Origin: Prochlorococcus marinus bv. HNLC1
Lineage (GTDB): Bacteria > Cyanobacteriota > Cyanobacteriia > PCC-6307 > Cyanobiaceae
Length of the DNA: 58,421 bases
Assembly (NCBI GenBank): GCA_000218705.1
Contig: GL947594.1
Location: forward strand, 459,837 to 518,257
Direction of reading: 5' to 3'
The position numbers and the translations under genes were made by a program. Each line of letters starts with the position of its first letter. The stretch's first letter is position 1. Positions 9,474 through 18,638 of this stretch are shown one piece after another. The notes beneath the pieces are model-generated. The model ran no database searches, was not told the origin of the DNA, and was given only the letters and a program-made list of their open reading frames with translations.

Positions 9474-9571
9474 CTCAGGGAATTAAATCTGCATAGCAGT
9501 AATCACTAACAGTATATATATTTACAATATCTTTAATATCAAATAAGTAATTAAAAGTATTCAGAAAATAT

Positions 9572-9754
9572 CTAAAAGTCATTGCAACAAAGAACTTCTT
9601 GAATTGATTGTTTTACACTTTCTGAAACAGATGAATCTTCAAAATTCCATTCAACCCAAGTAACGCATTCTTCTAAAGAAGGCTTTTCCCCATATGTATT
9701 TTTCCAGTTTTTAATCCACGTTGTAAGTGCAATAACCTTCTCTGTTGTAAGCAT
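9572..9754 (-). CDS. Small hypothetical protein (60 aa), W-PS-EC-W family
   Basis: A soluble protein with TWIKNWKNTYGEKPSLEEC followed by VTWVEWNF. The arrangement of Trp, PSxxEC and WV is echoed in the 79-residue protein at 29148-29387 (ADWIIDSEPNYPSFGECKLW), suggesting a small paralogous family. Function unknown. Confidence 0.55.
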   Translation of the reverse strand: MLTTEKVIALTTWIKNWKNTYGEKPSLEECVTWVEWNFEDSSVSESVKQSIQEVLCCNDF

Positions 9755-9799
9755 TAAGTTAATCTGTATTTATTTATTCTAAACATTAAATAGCTTAAT

Positions 9800-10084
9800 T
9801 TAATTTAATCCAAAATAACCATCACAATAATAATTTGCTAAAGATCTATCATCATAATTACTTAATTTACTTAGCTTTAACTTTTTCAAAGCCTCCTCAC
9901 CTGTAATTTGAAAACTAGAATTTAATTTGCCACAAGTATCTCTAACCTTGAAGTCGTTCGCAGATGGATTTCTAACATACACAGCAAATAGAGCCAAAAA
10001 AGCAGCTAAAGTAACAAATCTTCTATGATTACGCCACCATTGATAGGAATTTAAATTGAGCTTTTTCTTTAAATTTAACCCCAT
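9800..10084 (-). CDS. Hypothetical single-helix protein (94 aa)
   Basis: A basic N-terminus with YQWWRNHRR is followed by one helix (FVTLAAFLALFAVYV) and a polar domain with two cysteines (RDTCGKL, NYYCDGYFG). It is probably anchored with the C-terminal domain outside. Not recognised. Confidence 0.55.
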   Translation of the reverse strand: MGLNLKKKLNLNSYQWWRNHRRFVTLAAFLALFAVYVRNPSANDFKVRDTCGKLNSSFQITGEEALKKLKLSKLSNYDDRSLANYYCDGYFGLN

Positions 10085-10454
10085 TAGAAAGTTTTAATAA
10101 TTCACAATTTAGTTTTACCACTAAAGGAATCAAATTCAAAGGATATTTCAATAATCATTATCTGTTTAAATTAAATTAAGTTTGTAATTCAACTGATTCT
10201 AATAATAAAATTAATTTACTAAATTGAACTCTTACTATGGAATTTAAAAAGAAACTATTTTTTAAAGAATTATTTAAGTAAAAATAAGCCATTAAGTTTG
10301 GAGAAATAATTTCTTTTTTAGAAATTTATTTATGTGACTTAATCTAATTAAATTTGATGAATATTTTACTTTTAAATTCAAATATAATTATATTATTTCT
10401 TTTTTTAATTTTCTTAAAGAAGTTTTTTGAAAATAAATTAATTATATTTATTAT
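10085..10454. other. Intergenic region, 370 nt, no confident gene
   Basis: A very A/T-rich divergent gap. It probably carries promoters for both neighbours, but no clear -35/-10 pair stands out. A 33-codon frame at 10357-10458 overlaps the next start by ATGA but is nearly all Ile/Leu/Phe/Asn/Lys, as random A/T sequence would be. Confidence 0.4.
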
Positions 10455-11396
10455 ATGAAAGAAGAAATCTTATTCCCAGCAATAGAACCTTTAGAAACAG
10501 GTTTTTTGGAAGTTAGTAGTATTCATACTATTTATTGGGAGAGATCTGGGAATCCCAATGGAAAGAAAATTTTAATAATACATGGCGGACCTGGAGGCGG
10601 CAGTCAGCCGAGATACAGAAGATACTTTAATCCTGAAAAATTCGATATTATTCAGTTTGATCAGAGAGGCTGTGGACTATCAAAACCTTTTTCAGAATTA
10701 AAAGAAAATACTACAATTGATTTAATAAATGATATTGAAAAACTAAGAGAAAAGTTAAAAATAGATAAATGGCATTTATTTGGCGGTTCTTGGGGCTCTA
10801 CCCTTTCATTGATTTATGCGATAGAAAATCCATCAAGAGTATTAAGTCTTACACTTAGAGGAATATTCTTATGTAGAAGTTTCGAACTATCGTGGTTTTA
10901 TCAATATGGAGCGAGTGAAATTTTTCCAGATGAGTATGAAAAATATATTTCAGTCATACCAGAAACTTCAAGAGATAACTTAATCAAAGCATTTTATGAA
11001 TATTTAACCTCAGAAAATATTGAATTAAGAAAAAAAGCCTCTATGGCATGGACTAGATGGGAATTATCAACAAGTCATTTATATAAAAAGGAAATAACTA
11101 TGAATCCAAATGCGGAGAATAGCTTTTCAGATGCTTTTGCTAGAATTGAGTGCCATTATTTTATTAATAATATATTTTTAGATGATAATTTCATTCTTGA
11201 CAATATTAATAAGATAGAACTTATCCCAACAACTATCATTCAAGGTAGATATGATGTTGTCTGTCCTGTAAGAAGTGCGTGGGATTTACAAAAAAAATTA
11301 AAAAACGCAAAGCTAATTATTGTTCCTGATTCTGGTCATTCAATGAGTGAAAAAGGTATCACTAAAGAATTAATAAAGGCTACAAACAACTTATAA
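10455..11396 (+). CDS. pip: Proline iminopeptidase
   Basis: This alpha/beta hydrolase of 313 residues (peptidase family S33) removes N-terminal proline from peptides. Visible features are the oxyanion-hole motif IHGGPGGGS (about residues 42-50), FDQRGCGLSKP, the nucleophile elbow GGSWGS with catalytic Ser112, the acid in GRYDVVCP (about residue 265), and catalytic His in PDSGHSMSE near the end. The family-typical AWTRWE is also present. Cytoplasmic and full length. It sits alone on the plus strand. Confidence 0.92.
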   Translation: MKEEILFPAIEPLETGFLEVSSIHTIYWERSGNPNGKKILIIHGGPGGGSQPRYRRYFNPEKFDIIQFDQRGCGLSKPFSELKENTTIDLINDIEKLREKLKIDKWHLFGGSWGSTLSLIYAIENPSRVLSLTLRGIFLCRSFELSWFYQYGASEIFPDEYEKYISVIPETSRDNLIKAFYEYLTSENIELRKKASMAWTRWELSTSHLYKKEITMNPNAENSFSDAFARIECHYFINNIFLDDNFILDNINKIELIPTTIIQGRYDVVCPVRSAWDLQKKLKNAKLIIVPDSGHSMSEKGITKELIKATNNL

Positions 11397-11510
11397 CTGA
11401 CTATATTCTTATAAAAATCATGAGAATTTATTGACTTTTGATTTATTAGATAAAGTACTTATTTACTCACAAAAAAAGTTGGAGTTAAATATGTGAAATT
11501 ATTAATAACA

Positions 11511-11693
11511 ATGAATCAAAGCGAAGACCTGGGTTTAAAACTCCAAAAAGTTAAGCTAGCGATTGCTGAAGTTAACGATTGTCGTTTCGACACTGAAAAA
11601 CAAAAAATGCTAAAACTAAAAGCTTTAAACAAGATTAAAGAAGCAATACTTCTTAAAGGTAGAGAATTAAATATTGAGACTAAAGCAGCTTAA
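11511..11693 (+). CDS. Small helical hypothetical protein (60 aa)
   Basis: Starts MNQSEDLGLKLQKVKLAIAE, then an all-helical, Lys/Ala-rich sequence. Upstream in-frame GTG (11493) would add six hydrophobic residues; I prefer the ATG at 11511. A GGAG lies at about 11480. Not recognised. Confidence 0.6.
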   Translation: MNQSEDLGLKLQKVKLAIAEVNDCRFDTEKQKMLKLKALNKIKEAILLKGRELNIETKAA

Positions 11694-11835
11694 AATAATT
11701 TTAAAAATTATTGAAAATTTAATTATCAACTAAGAGTAATTAGAATATTTAAACAAAAATAAACTTAAAAGTTATGAAACTTGGCATAACTTTTAAGTTT
11801 AAGGACTTAATCAATATATGAAGTTAGGGTAAGAA

Positions 11836-11976
11836 TTAAACGATCCCTGGAATTATTTGACCAGTAGTAACATATGCTCCAACTAAAGCTATAACACCTA
11901 ATAGAGCAAATCTACCATTTAGTTTTTCAGCTGTTATTTTTTGTGGATCAATGTTTCTTTTTGTATTATTTTCCAT
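11836..11976 (-). CDS. hli: High-light-inducible protein (Hlip), 46 aa
   Basis: A single-helix chlorophyll a/b-binding-like protein with the hallmark AEKLNGRFALLG (Glu, Asn and Arg of the ExxNGR chlorophyll-binding motif) and the picocyanobacterial C-terminus TGQIIPGIV. Hlips bind chlorophyll and carotenoid and protect or assist photosystem assembly under stress. It starts immediately after the stop of the upstream 38-residue hli-like gene with no gap, so the two are almost certainly co-transcribed and coupled. Confidence 0.93.
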   Translation of the reverse strand: MENNTKRNIDPQKITAEKLNGRFALLGVIALVGAYVTTGQIIPGIV

Positions 11977-12093
11977 TTAGAACCACCCTGGAATAAGTTG
12001 GCCAGTTACTAAATAAGTACCTAAAAGTAGCATGAAGCCCATCATTGCTGGACGTCCAATAGCTCTGTCTAAAATGTCTTTGTTTGAATCCAT
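11977..12093 (-). CDS. hli: High-light-inducible-like protein, 38 aa
   Basis: The product, MDSNKDILDRAIGRPAMMGF followed by a helix and TGQLIPGWF, is Hlip-like. The ExxNGR motif is altered to DRAIGRPAMMG (Asn replaced by Ile), while the TGQxIPG terminus is kept. First gene of a two-gene unit. It may lack one canonical chlorophyll ligand. Confidence 0.88.
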   Translation of the reverse strand: MDSNKDILDRAIGRPAMMGFMLLLGTYLVTGQLIPGWF

Positions 12094-12118
12094 TTAATGA
12101 GAAATGTGTATGTAAAGA

Positions 12119-12148
12119 AATATAACTGAAAATATTAACATTTGTAAA
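12119..12148 (-). promoter_or_regulatory. Promoter of the hli pair
   Basis: On the minus strand TTTACA is followed after 18 nt by TATATT, about 25 nt before the start codon. The same pair with 17-nt spacing precedes the hli operons at 46357 and 54476. Confidence 0.5.
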
Positions 12149-12302
12149 GTGATAATATATATTTCAGGAAATTCTGACGTAATCCTATATTTATGTACCA
12201 ATAATGTATCAAAGTAGTATCAAGAATGTCATCCTTAAACAAATTTCATGATTAATAAAAATTTAAATTTGTTATCAACGCGAAATAAGAGGTTTGAAAA
12301 TT

Positions 12303-13865
12303 TCAAGGCAATTTTTTTATTCTGGCAAATTCTTTCAATGCAAGTTTAGGTGCTGTCCATAATGTAGAAATTATTAATGGTGTTACTGGTACTGCTGTAA
12401 TAACAATAAAAGATTGAAGAGCATCTATACTCGTCTGATCTCCAACCCCAGAACCAATTCTTAAAAGAGCAATTGTAAGGAATCCAATCATTAAGGCCCA
12501 AAATAATCTTATTTTTTTCGGAGGAGTTTCTTTCCCGCTAACGACAATAGCAGCAGCATAACTAATTGAATCAGCACTAGTACACATAAATAAAATTATC
12601 AGCAATATTGAAATTGGTATTAAGATAAGAGAGAGAGGAAGCTGGCTTAAAATAGAAAACAGAACTCCTGCAGCCCCCCCCCTGGCATATTCTTCAGAAA
12701 TTACTCCAGGTTGACTTAACTCAAGAAATATACCGTTACCACCTAATATGTTGAACCATAAGTTAGTAACAAATGGGCAAACTATACATACAACTAATAT
12801 TAATTCTCTAAATGTTCTGCCTTTACTAACACCAGCAGTAAATAGTCCCATGAGGGGAGCATAACCCAAAAACCATGCCCAATAAAATATAGTCCAACCT
12901 TTAACCCAAGAATCATCAAAACTTGGAAGAGCCAATTCTTTTAATTTACTTAAATAAAGGAAATTACTGCTAATAAAATGTTGTGAAAGCCATAAAGTAG
13001 GTCCAATTATTAAAAGAAGAGAACCTAAAACAATAGTTAACCAAATATTAATTTCTGAAAGAAATTTTATTCCTTTTTGAATTCCACTTAATGTTGAAAT
13101 AGTAAATATTAAAGTTAGAGAAATAACTATAAAAGTTTGCAAGAATGCATTATCTGTTAAAAAAGATAATTTAGCTGCAGCATTACTTAATTGTAAGGAT
13201 AGGAAACCAAGTGGTCCCACAGTTCCAGCTATAGCTGCAACAACTGAAATTCCGTCTGCAAAATCACCCAGAAGTCCATCAACAATTGACTTCGGAAATA
13301 TTGGAATCAAGAGACTTCTTGGCCTTAATGGAAAACCATTTTGGGAAAGTAAAGAAAAAGTAATTGTTACTGTTGTCGCAACTAATGCCCATGCAAGAAA
13401 TCCCCAATGAAGAAAACTAACAGATAAAGCTGGATCTACAGCCTGAGCAGTTCCTCCCGTTATATCTGAAAAATAACTTGCTGGATTTAAAAAATGTATT
13501 AAAGGTTCAGCCGCTGACCAAAATACTCCTCCTCCCGCTAATAGAGTACAAATAAGTACAGCACACCAGTCAAAAAACTTTAATGTAGGTTTTGCATCTT
13601 CCCCTCCAATTTTCAATGATCCAATTGGAGAAAATCCCAAAAAGAATGCCAGGATAGATATACCCACTACCATTAGAAGCCAAATAGAACCTAAATTTGA
13701 TATCGAAAAATCTTTTAATAAATTTGTAATAAATTTTGCCGATTCAATATTAATAGCTGATATTAATAAAAAAATAATTAAAGGCAAACCTCCTATAATT
13801 AAAGATCTACTCCTCAAAGATTCGTCTTTAAAGAATGTAATTATTAACTGATTGATTTTTTTCAT
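12303..13865 (-). CDS. BCCT-family betaine/choline/carnitine transporter
   Basis: The 520-residue protein has about 12 membrane helices. The family core is visible: GGGVFWSAAEPLIHF (about residue 110-125), SFLHWGFLAWAL, then WTIFYWAWFLGYAPLMGLFT with the aromatic cluster and SKGRTFRE. Secondary BCCT carriers import glycine betaine or related trimethylammonium solutes with Na+ or H+. The substrate is not decided by the sequence, but glycine betaine is the common one in marine cyanobacteria. Transcribed alone. Confidence 0.88.
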   Translation of the reverse strand: MKKINQLIITFFKDESLRSRSLIIGGLPLIIFLLISAINIESAKFITNLLKDFSISNLGSIWLLMVVGISILAFFLGFSPIGSLKIGGEDAKPTLKFFDWCAVLICTLLAGGGVFWSAAEPLIHFLNPASYFSDITGGTAQAVDPALSVSFLHWGFLAWALVATTVTITFSLLSQNGFPLRPRSLLIPIFPKSIVDGLLGDFADGISVVAAIAGTVGPLGFLSLQLSNAAAKLSFLTDNAFLQTFIVISLTLIFTISTLSGIQKGIKFLSEINIWLTIVLGSLLLIIGPTLWLSQHFISSNFLYLSKLKELALPSFDDSWVKGWTIFYWAWFLGYAPLMGLFTAGVSKGRTFRELILVVCIVCPFVTNLWFNILGGNGIFLELSQPGVISEEYARGGAAGVLFSILSQLPLSLILIPISILLIILFMCTSADSISYAAAIVVSGKETPPKKIRLFWALMIGFLTIALLRIGSGVGDQTSIDALQSFIVITAVPVTPLIISTLWTAPKLALKEFARIKKLP

Positions 13866-13940
13866 TGAGATACTTTATTTAGTTGTTTAGATAATTTTTT
13901 AAATATAAAACTAATTAATACATGAAAATAAGTATTAAAT

Positions 13941-14207
13941 TTACTTTAAAGAAGGCTCATAAACAGCTCCATTGCATACTCCTACAGCTAATGATTGCTT
14001 TGCAGATAAATTCCAATCTTCCAAAGAATCTTCCTTTTCATTAATCCATCTCAAAGTATTTTCAAAACAAATATTCCACCTGTAAGCCTTTTTGGCCAAA
14101 GGTAAAATAGAAATTGTTATCAAAACCAAAGCAGTTGTTGATGTTATTACGCAGTATTTAATGATACTGGGACCTTTATTGGGACTCATTAATTCTTTTA
14201 AATTCAA
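13941..14207 (-). CDS. Hypothetical single-helix protein (88 aa)
   Basis: The N-terminal helix (YCVITSTTALVLITISILPL) is followed by a polar domain with two cysteines (WNICFENT and VGVCNGAVYEPSL). Probably anchored and extracytoplasmic. Not recognised; shares only its general layout with the protein at 9800-10084. Confidence 0.55.
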   Translation of the reverse strand: MNLKELMSPNKGPSIIKYCVITSTTALVLITISILPLAKKAYRWNICFENTLRWINEKEDSLEDWNLSAKQSLAVGVCNGAVYEPSLK

Positions 14208-14435
14208 TCATAAATTAACCTAAATTAACCCATAAATAAATATAAAAGTATAAAAATATACCTAATTTTATAAATAGTATCTGTCAATCTTTTTAATATT
14301 GATTCCTCTAGAAAATAAATCAGTTTTTATATCTTTTTAACATAATTTTCACTTCAACAATTAGCTTTAACAAATAATTATCCTGTTTTGAAATGATTAG
14401 AAAAATAATTTTTAGAATGAAAATTAAAAATAAAA

Positions 14436-14660
14436 TTATGCTGCAATATTTGCTTCATCATTTTTAGGAACACGAATCCTTTCCTCTAATTTAGGTCCAT
14501 ATAATTCATTTCCCCATATTTCAACTCTTGCATCATATGGGGCCATAAAGGTAAAAGTTTCCAATGGAAATAAAACTCTTTCAAGAAAAAACTTTGACGG
14601 ACCAATACATCTGAGAACTACCATTCTGCTACCTTTATTTTTATAGGAAAATTCAAACAT
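14436..14660 (-). CDS. DUF1830-family protein
   Basis: The 74-residue protein, with MVVLRCIGPSKFFLERVLFP and then ETFTFMAPYDARVEIW, matches the cyanobacterial DUF1830 pattern (aromatic-x-x-ERVxFP followed by FxAPxxAxVEI). Soluble, function unknown. Confidence 0.75.
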   Translation of the reverse strand: MFEFSYKNKGSRMVVLRCIGPSKFFLERVLFPLETFTFMAPYDARVEIWGNELYGPKLEERIRVPKNDEANIAA

Positions 14661-14897
14661 CTGAAATCTTAATTTTTAACATTAAAATATATTTTTTAAA
14701 TCAATTAATGTATTCAAATTTACCTAGAGAAAAATTCTTATGAAATATTAAATATTAATTTTTTAATTACCTTGTTTTAGAACACTTTTAAATTTATTTA
14801 CTCTTAATTTTTAAGATATTTTTAAAAGTATCTATAAATAATTTTCACTATTGTGAATAATTATAATATATTTTTTTGAAGAAACCATATTTAATTA

Positions 14898-15059
14898 CTA
14901 GATGATATGTTCTTCTTTAATAAAGATAATTGAATTACATTTATAATCATCAATAATCCATTCTTTATATTCTTCAAATATTGAAAATTTATCTAGACCA
15001 TGAAGAATTCGCATTCTTCTAAAAGCGTGCAAAAGGGCAAGATAAGGAGTATCAATCAT
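14898..15059 (-). CDS. Small protein, EYKEWII family (53 aa)
   Basis: This 53-residue protein is paralogous to the one at 29492-29668. They share YxxLxAxxRxLxxLDKxSxF and then the near-identical EYKEWIIxDYK, ending IxFIxExxII. Soluble, helical. Function unknown; the duplication supports coding. Confidence 0.6.
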   Translation of the reverse strand: MIDTPYLALLHAFRRMRILHGLDKFSIFEEYKEWIIDDYKCNSIIFIKEEHII

Positions 15060-15135
15060 CTTTAAGTTGTTATTAAATTTACTATAATAAATTTCTAAAA
15101 AATTTTTTTAGTATTTAAAACTACAATTTTTATTT

Positions 15136-15291
15136 TTAAAATTCTAACCAATGAAAAATTATTCTATCTAATAACCAAATTGTTAAACCACCTTCAAGAA
15201 AGGCAAGCCAGTACATTCCATAGTCTGATAAACCCATTTGCTCTTTAACCGTTCTAATGATATTTTTATGAGCTTTGATTAATTCTTTCAT
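15136..15291 (-). CDS. Small hypothetical protein (51 aa)
   Basis: The basic helical N-terminus (MKELIKAHKNIIRTVKEQMG) is followed by LSDYGMYWLAFLEGGLTIWL. The second half could be a weak membrane or interface helix. Not recognised. Confidence 0.5.
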   Translation of the reverse strand: MKELIKAHKNIIRTVKEQMGLSDYGMYWLAFLEGGLTIWLLDRIIFHWLEF

Positions 15292-15500
15292 ATATATGAA
15301 GATATTATTTTTTACTTTAGCCTACATAGGATATTTTAAAAATCTTAAATAAAATGACCTTAATCATTTCGTAAAAAACTATTTATTTATCAAAATTCCC
15401 TTTACATAAAATAATTCTATATTTCAGCAATACATTTAATATCAATCTATCTATAAAACTTTTAGTTAATAATTTTCTTTAATTAAATTTGAAGTTTTAC

Positions 15501-15524
15501 AAAAAAAGAGGGCTTTATACCCTC
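15501..15524 (-). terminator. Rho-independent terminator
   Basis: In minus orientation GAGGG-TATAAAG-CCCTC is followed by seven T. It closes the transcript that runs from the DUF1651 gene and the short ORF at 15579-15611. Confidence 0.7.
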
Positions 15525-15534
15525 AATGTTTTTT

Positions 15535-15548
15535 GATTAGCTGTCAAC
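15535..15548 (-). promoter_or_regulatory. Conserved 14-mer next to a terminator (copy 1)
   Basis: The minus strand reads GTTGACAGCTAATC, 10 nt before the terminator stem. A copy with one difference (GTTGACAGCTGATC) lies at 58100-58113, 9 nt before another hairpin and T-run. TTGACA is also the -35 consensus, but the nearest TATA sits 22 nt away here and 20 nt away in the second copy. Confidence 0.4.
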
Positions 15549-15578
15549 TTTGATTTGTGTTACTGGTGTTTAAACCAA

Positions 15579-15611
15579 TCAGTTAAGATTCTGTGGTGGA
15601 CTTTCGATCAT
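15579..15611 (-). CDS. Possible 10-codon leader-type ORF
   Basis: ATG preceded by a strong GGAGGGG ribosome-binding site, giving MIESPPQNLN and a stop. It is followed by a small GGTTTAAACACC hairpin, the 14-mer and a terminator. Too short to prove coding; the strong ribosome-binding site is the main argument. Confidence 0.3.
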   Translation of the reverse strand: MIESPPQNLN

Positions 15612-15716
15612 CTCTAACCCCTCCATATTAATAAGTCAAATTTAGTTCGCTTAGATCCATAAGTAAATCTGTAAATATACTGATTTATATTTTCTGAATC
15701 ACCAAACTATTTTTAA

Positions 15717-15980
15717 TTACCATTTTGGTTCTGTAACTTGCCAGCCTGATGTAATTAAATATTGGTATTCAATCCGAGCATCTTCAATTTTAATTTCCTT
15801 TCTTGTTTTCATAAGCGGTGGTTTTTCTCCCAGAGATCCAACAACAATTCCGCTATCAATAAACATATATTCTGATAACTTGTCTTTATTATTTTTATTT
15901 TTTATAAATCTACGTACCTCAGTCCAGTTTGGACATATCAGCCATGCTTCATTATTAACCTTCCTAGAGGTTTTATCCAT
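15717..15980 (-). CDS. DUF1651-family protein (87 aa)
   Basis: A soluble protein with WLICPNWTEVRRF, then an FIDSGIVVG strand and a C-terminal helix ending LITSGWQVTEPKW. It aligns throughout with the 82-residue protein at 57213-57461 (WLINSNRSEVRRF ... VDYGKIVGVFG ... LISQGWRRTEEVW). DUF1651 is a picocyanobacterial family of unknown function. The start codon overlaps the stop of the upstream small ORF. Confidence 0.75.
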   Translation of the reverse strand: MDKTSRKVNNEAWLICPNWTEVRRFIKNKNNKDKLSEYMFIDSGIVVGSLGEKPPLMKTRKEIKIEDARIEYQYLITSGWQVTEPKW

Positions 15981-16104
15981 AAATTTCCTCTAGATCTAAT
16001 AGTTCTTTTATTGAAATATTATTTTCATCACTTTGTTTGCATGAATGAATACTTTTACATGCATCAATAATTTCTAATATTCTAAAATTAATTTCTGTTT
16101 CCAA
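15973..16104 (-). CDS. Small ORF coupled to DUF1651 gene (43 aa, TTG start)
   Basis: Frame from TTG: ETEINFRILEIIDACKSIHS, then an acidic end (KELLDLEEIYG). Its TAA lies inside the ATGGATAA start of the DUF1651 gene, an overlap typical of translational coupling. No in-frame ATG exists upstream before a stop, so a TTG start is needed. Confidence 0.45.
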   Translation of the reverse strand: METEINFRILEIIDACKSIHSCKQSDENNISIKELLDLEEIYG

Positions 16105-16248
16105 CTTAAAAATATATTGATATTAATTATCTTATATCATTTTTCTATTCAAATTTTAAATAAGTTTAGATTTATATAGATAATCCATAAGATTGGAAAT
16201 CATCCAAAGAATTCAAATCATATTATAAATTAAGCCCAGTAAAAATAT

Positions 16249-17958
16249 TTACAGCAGAAAATATCTTTGAGACATTGGAACTTCATTTAGGGGTTCGCAA
16301 GTGAGGAGTTCTCCATCTGCAAAAACTTCATAAGTCTGGGGATCTACCGATAAATCAGGTAATTTATTATTGAGTTTTAAATTTTGTTTTCCTATAGATC
16401 TAGTATTTTCTACTGCAACACATCTTTTTTGTAAACCAAGCTGCTTCGGGATATCAAGTTCAATGGCATTTTTACTTAAAAAAAGATATGAACTATTGAT
16501 CTTTGACAAGCCATAATTGGCAAACATAGGTCTTCCATATACTGGTCCAGGAGTAGGTATTGAAGCATTTGCATCTCCCATTTGAGCCCATACTATAGAA
16601 CCATTCTTAACAACAATTTCTGGCTTTACACCAAAGAATGCTGGTTTCCATAAAACCAAATCTGCTAATTTACCTTTTTCAATAGAACCTACATACTTAT
16701 CTAAGCCATGAGCAATGGCTGGGTTAATAGTTACTTTTGAAATATATCTTTTAACTCTAAAATTATCATTTCTTTCTGAATCTTCTTGTAAATGACCTCT
16801 TTGTAATTTCATCTTATGGGCTGTCTGGAATGTTCTTGTTATAACTTCGCCTACTCTCCCCATGGCTTGAGAATCACTTGCAATTATCGAAAATGCACCA
16901 ATATCATGCAGAATGTCTTCAGCAGCTATAGTCTCTCTTCTAATTCTAGATTCAGCGAAAGCTATATCCTCGGGGATTTTAGAATCTAAATGATGACAAA
17001 CCATAAGCATATCCAAATGTTCTTCAAGTGTATTTTTTGTATAAGGGCGAGTTGGATTAGTACTACTTGGTAAGATATTCTTCTCTCCGCAAATTTTTAT
17101 GATATCTGGAGCATGACCTCCTCCTGCACCCTCAGTATGAAAAGTATGAATGGTTCTACCAGATATAGAATTAATAGTATCTTCAACAAAACCGGCCTCA
17201 TTTAAAGTATCAGTGTGGATACATACTTGAACATCGTATAAATCAGCAACATTTAAACAGGAGTTTATTGTCGCTGGTGTAGTACCCCAATCTTCATGTA
17301 ATTTTAATCCACATGCTCCTGCATTAACTTGATCAACAAGATTCTTTTCATTCGTAGAGTTACCTTTTCCAAAGAAGCCTAAATTTACAGGAAAAGCCTC
17401 TGCAGATTGAAGCATTCTACCTATATGAAAAGATCCTGGTGTACATGTTGTGGCATTAGTTCCTGTTGCAGGACCTGTACCTCCACCAAGCATTGTAGTT
17501 ATACCAGATGCTAACGCCGTTTCTATTTGCTGAGGGCAGATAAAGTGTATATGAGTATCAATTGATCCGGCTGTTAATATATGGCCCTCTCCTGCAATCA
17601 CTTCTGTTGAGGCTCCTATGATTATGTCAACATTATCTTGAATATCTGGATTACCTGCTTTACCAATATTAGAGATATTTCCATCTTTGATTCCTATATC
17701 TGCTTTTACAATTCCCCACCAATCAATAATTAGAGCATTAGTTATAACTGTATCAACAGCACCATCATCTCTAGAAATCTGTGACTGCCCCATACCATCT
17801 CTGATAACCTTACCTCCTCCAAATTTAACTTCATCTCCATAGGAGGTGAAATCTTTCTCAACCTCAATTATTAACTGAGTATCAGCTAGTCTTACTCTAT
17901 CTCCAGTTGTAGGACCATAAGTTTGAGAATAAGTTTTTTTATCTATCTTATAAGCCAT
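16249..17958 (-). CDS. ureC: Urease alpha subunit
   Basis: The catalytic subunit (569 residues) hydrolyses urea to ammonia and carbamate at a di-nickel centre in the cytoplasm. All active-site residues are in place: His136 and His138 ([11 protein letters not shown]), carbamylated Lys219 ([11 protein letters not shown]), His248 and His274, the flap Cys321-His322 (MVCHHLD) and Asp362 ([11 protein letters not shown]). It is the last gene of ureD-ureA-ureB-ureC on the minus strand, three nt after ureB. Full length, no anomaly. Confidence 0.98.
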   Translation of the reverse strand: MAYKIDKKTYSQTYGPTTGDRVRLADTQLIIEVEKDFTSYGDEVKFGGGKVIRDGMGQSQISRDDGAVDTVITNALIIDWWGIVKADIGIKDGNISNIGKAGNPDIQDNVDIIIGASTEVIAGEGHILTAGSIDTHIHFICPQQIETALASGITTMLGGGTGPATGTNATTCTPGSFHIGRMLQSAEAFPVNLGFFGKGNSTNEKNLVDQVNAGACGLKLHEDWGTTPATINSCLNVADLYDVQVCIHTDTLNEAGFVEDTINSISGRTIHTFHTEGAGGGHAPDIIKICGEKNILPSSTNPTRPYTKNTLEEHLDMLMVCHHLDSKIPEDIAFAESRIRRETIAAEDILHDIGAFSIIASDSQAMGRVGEVITRTFQTAHKMKLQRGHLQEDSERNDNFRVKRYISKVTINPAIAHGLDKYVGSIEKGKLADLVLWKPAFFGVKPEIVVKNGSIVWAQMGDANASIPTPGPVYGRPMFANYGLSKINSSYLFLSKNAIELDIPKQLGLQKRCVAVENTRSIGKQNLKLNNKLPDLSVDPQTYEVFADGELLTCEPLNEVPMSQRYFLL

Positions 17959-17961
17959 AAT

Positions 17962-18282
17962 TTAAATTTTTAACGAGCCATTTATCAGATTATTAAAACC
18001 GTATACATTTCTCAACCCACCATAAGGAACAAGTTTTACTTCAGTTGTATCACCAGGTTCAAATCTAATAGAAGTTCCTGAAGGAATATCTAAACGCATA
18101 CCTAATGCTCGATCTCTATCAAAATCGAGGGATTTGTTCGTCTCAAAGAAATGAAAATGTGATCCAACTTGAATTGGTCTGTCACCTAAATTAGATACAA
18201 TTAAATTTTTCGATTTTTTTGAACTATTTAGCTCTATAAATCCTTCCTCAGAAATTATTTCTCCTGGTATTAAATATTTCAT
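17962..18282 (-). CDS. ureB: Urease beta subunit
   Basis: The 106-residue beta subunit starts [19 protein letters not shown]. The family core [18 protein letters not shown] and [18 protein letters not shown] is clear. Structural subunit of (UreABC)3. It lies two nt after ureA and three before ureC, so the three are translated as a unit. Confidence 0.97.
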   Translation of the reverse strand: MKYLIPGEIISEEGFIELNSSKKSKNLIVSNLGDRPIQVGSHFHFFETNKSLDFDRDRALGMRLDIPSGTSIRFEPGDTTEVKLVPYGGLRNVYGFNNLINGSLKI

Positions 18283-18284
18283 AA

Positions 18285-18587
18285 TTAATTTATTGGATTA
18301 TGGATTGTAACTAATTTGGTTCCATCAGGAAACATTGCTTCTATTTGTACCTCGTTAACCATTTCAGGAATTCCTTCCATAACTTGATCTCTAGAGAGCC
18401 AATTATTACCTTCAGACATTAATTCACTTACACTTTTGCCATCTCTTGCACCCTCAAGTACTTGAAAGCTTAAGAAAGCAACTGCTTCTGGATAATTTAA
18501 TTTTAAACCTCTATTCAATCTTCTTTCAGCAAGTTGCGCTGCTGAAAATATTAATAATTTATCTTTTTCTTGTGGAGTTAGATGCAT
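18285..18587 (-). CDS. ureA: Urease gamma subunit
   Basis: The 100-residue gamma subunit begins [20 protein letters not shown], with the conserved [15 protein letters not shown] and [20 protein letters not shown]. Start, length and order match other bacterial urease operons. 51 nt separate it from ureD. Confidence 0.97.
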   Translation of the reverse strand: MHLTPQEKDKLLIFSAAQLAERRLNRGLKLNYPEAVAFLSFQVLEGARDGKSVSELMSEGNNWLSRDQVMEGIPEMVNEVQIEAMFPDGTKLVTIHNPIN

Positions 18588-18638
18588 GACTTTAAAGTAT
18601 TATTTAATTAATTTTTAAAATGTTACTGGTGAACATAA

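Noticed and set aside
10357..10458. 33-codon frame overlapping the pip start by ATGA
   Set aside because: Low-complexity Ile/Leu/Phe/Asn/Lys product; the ATGA overlap is easily chance in A/T-rich DNA.
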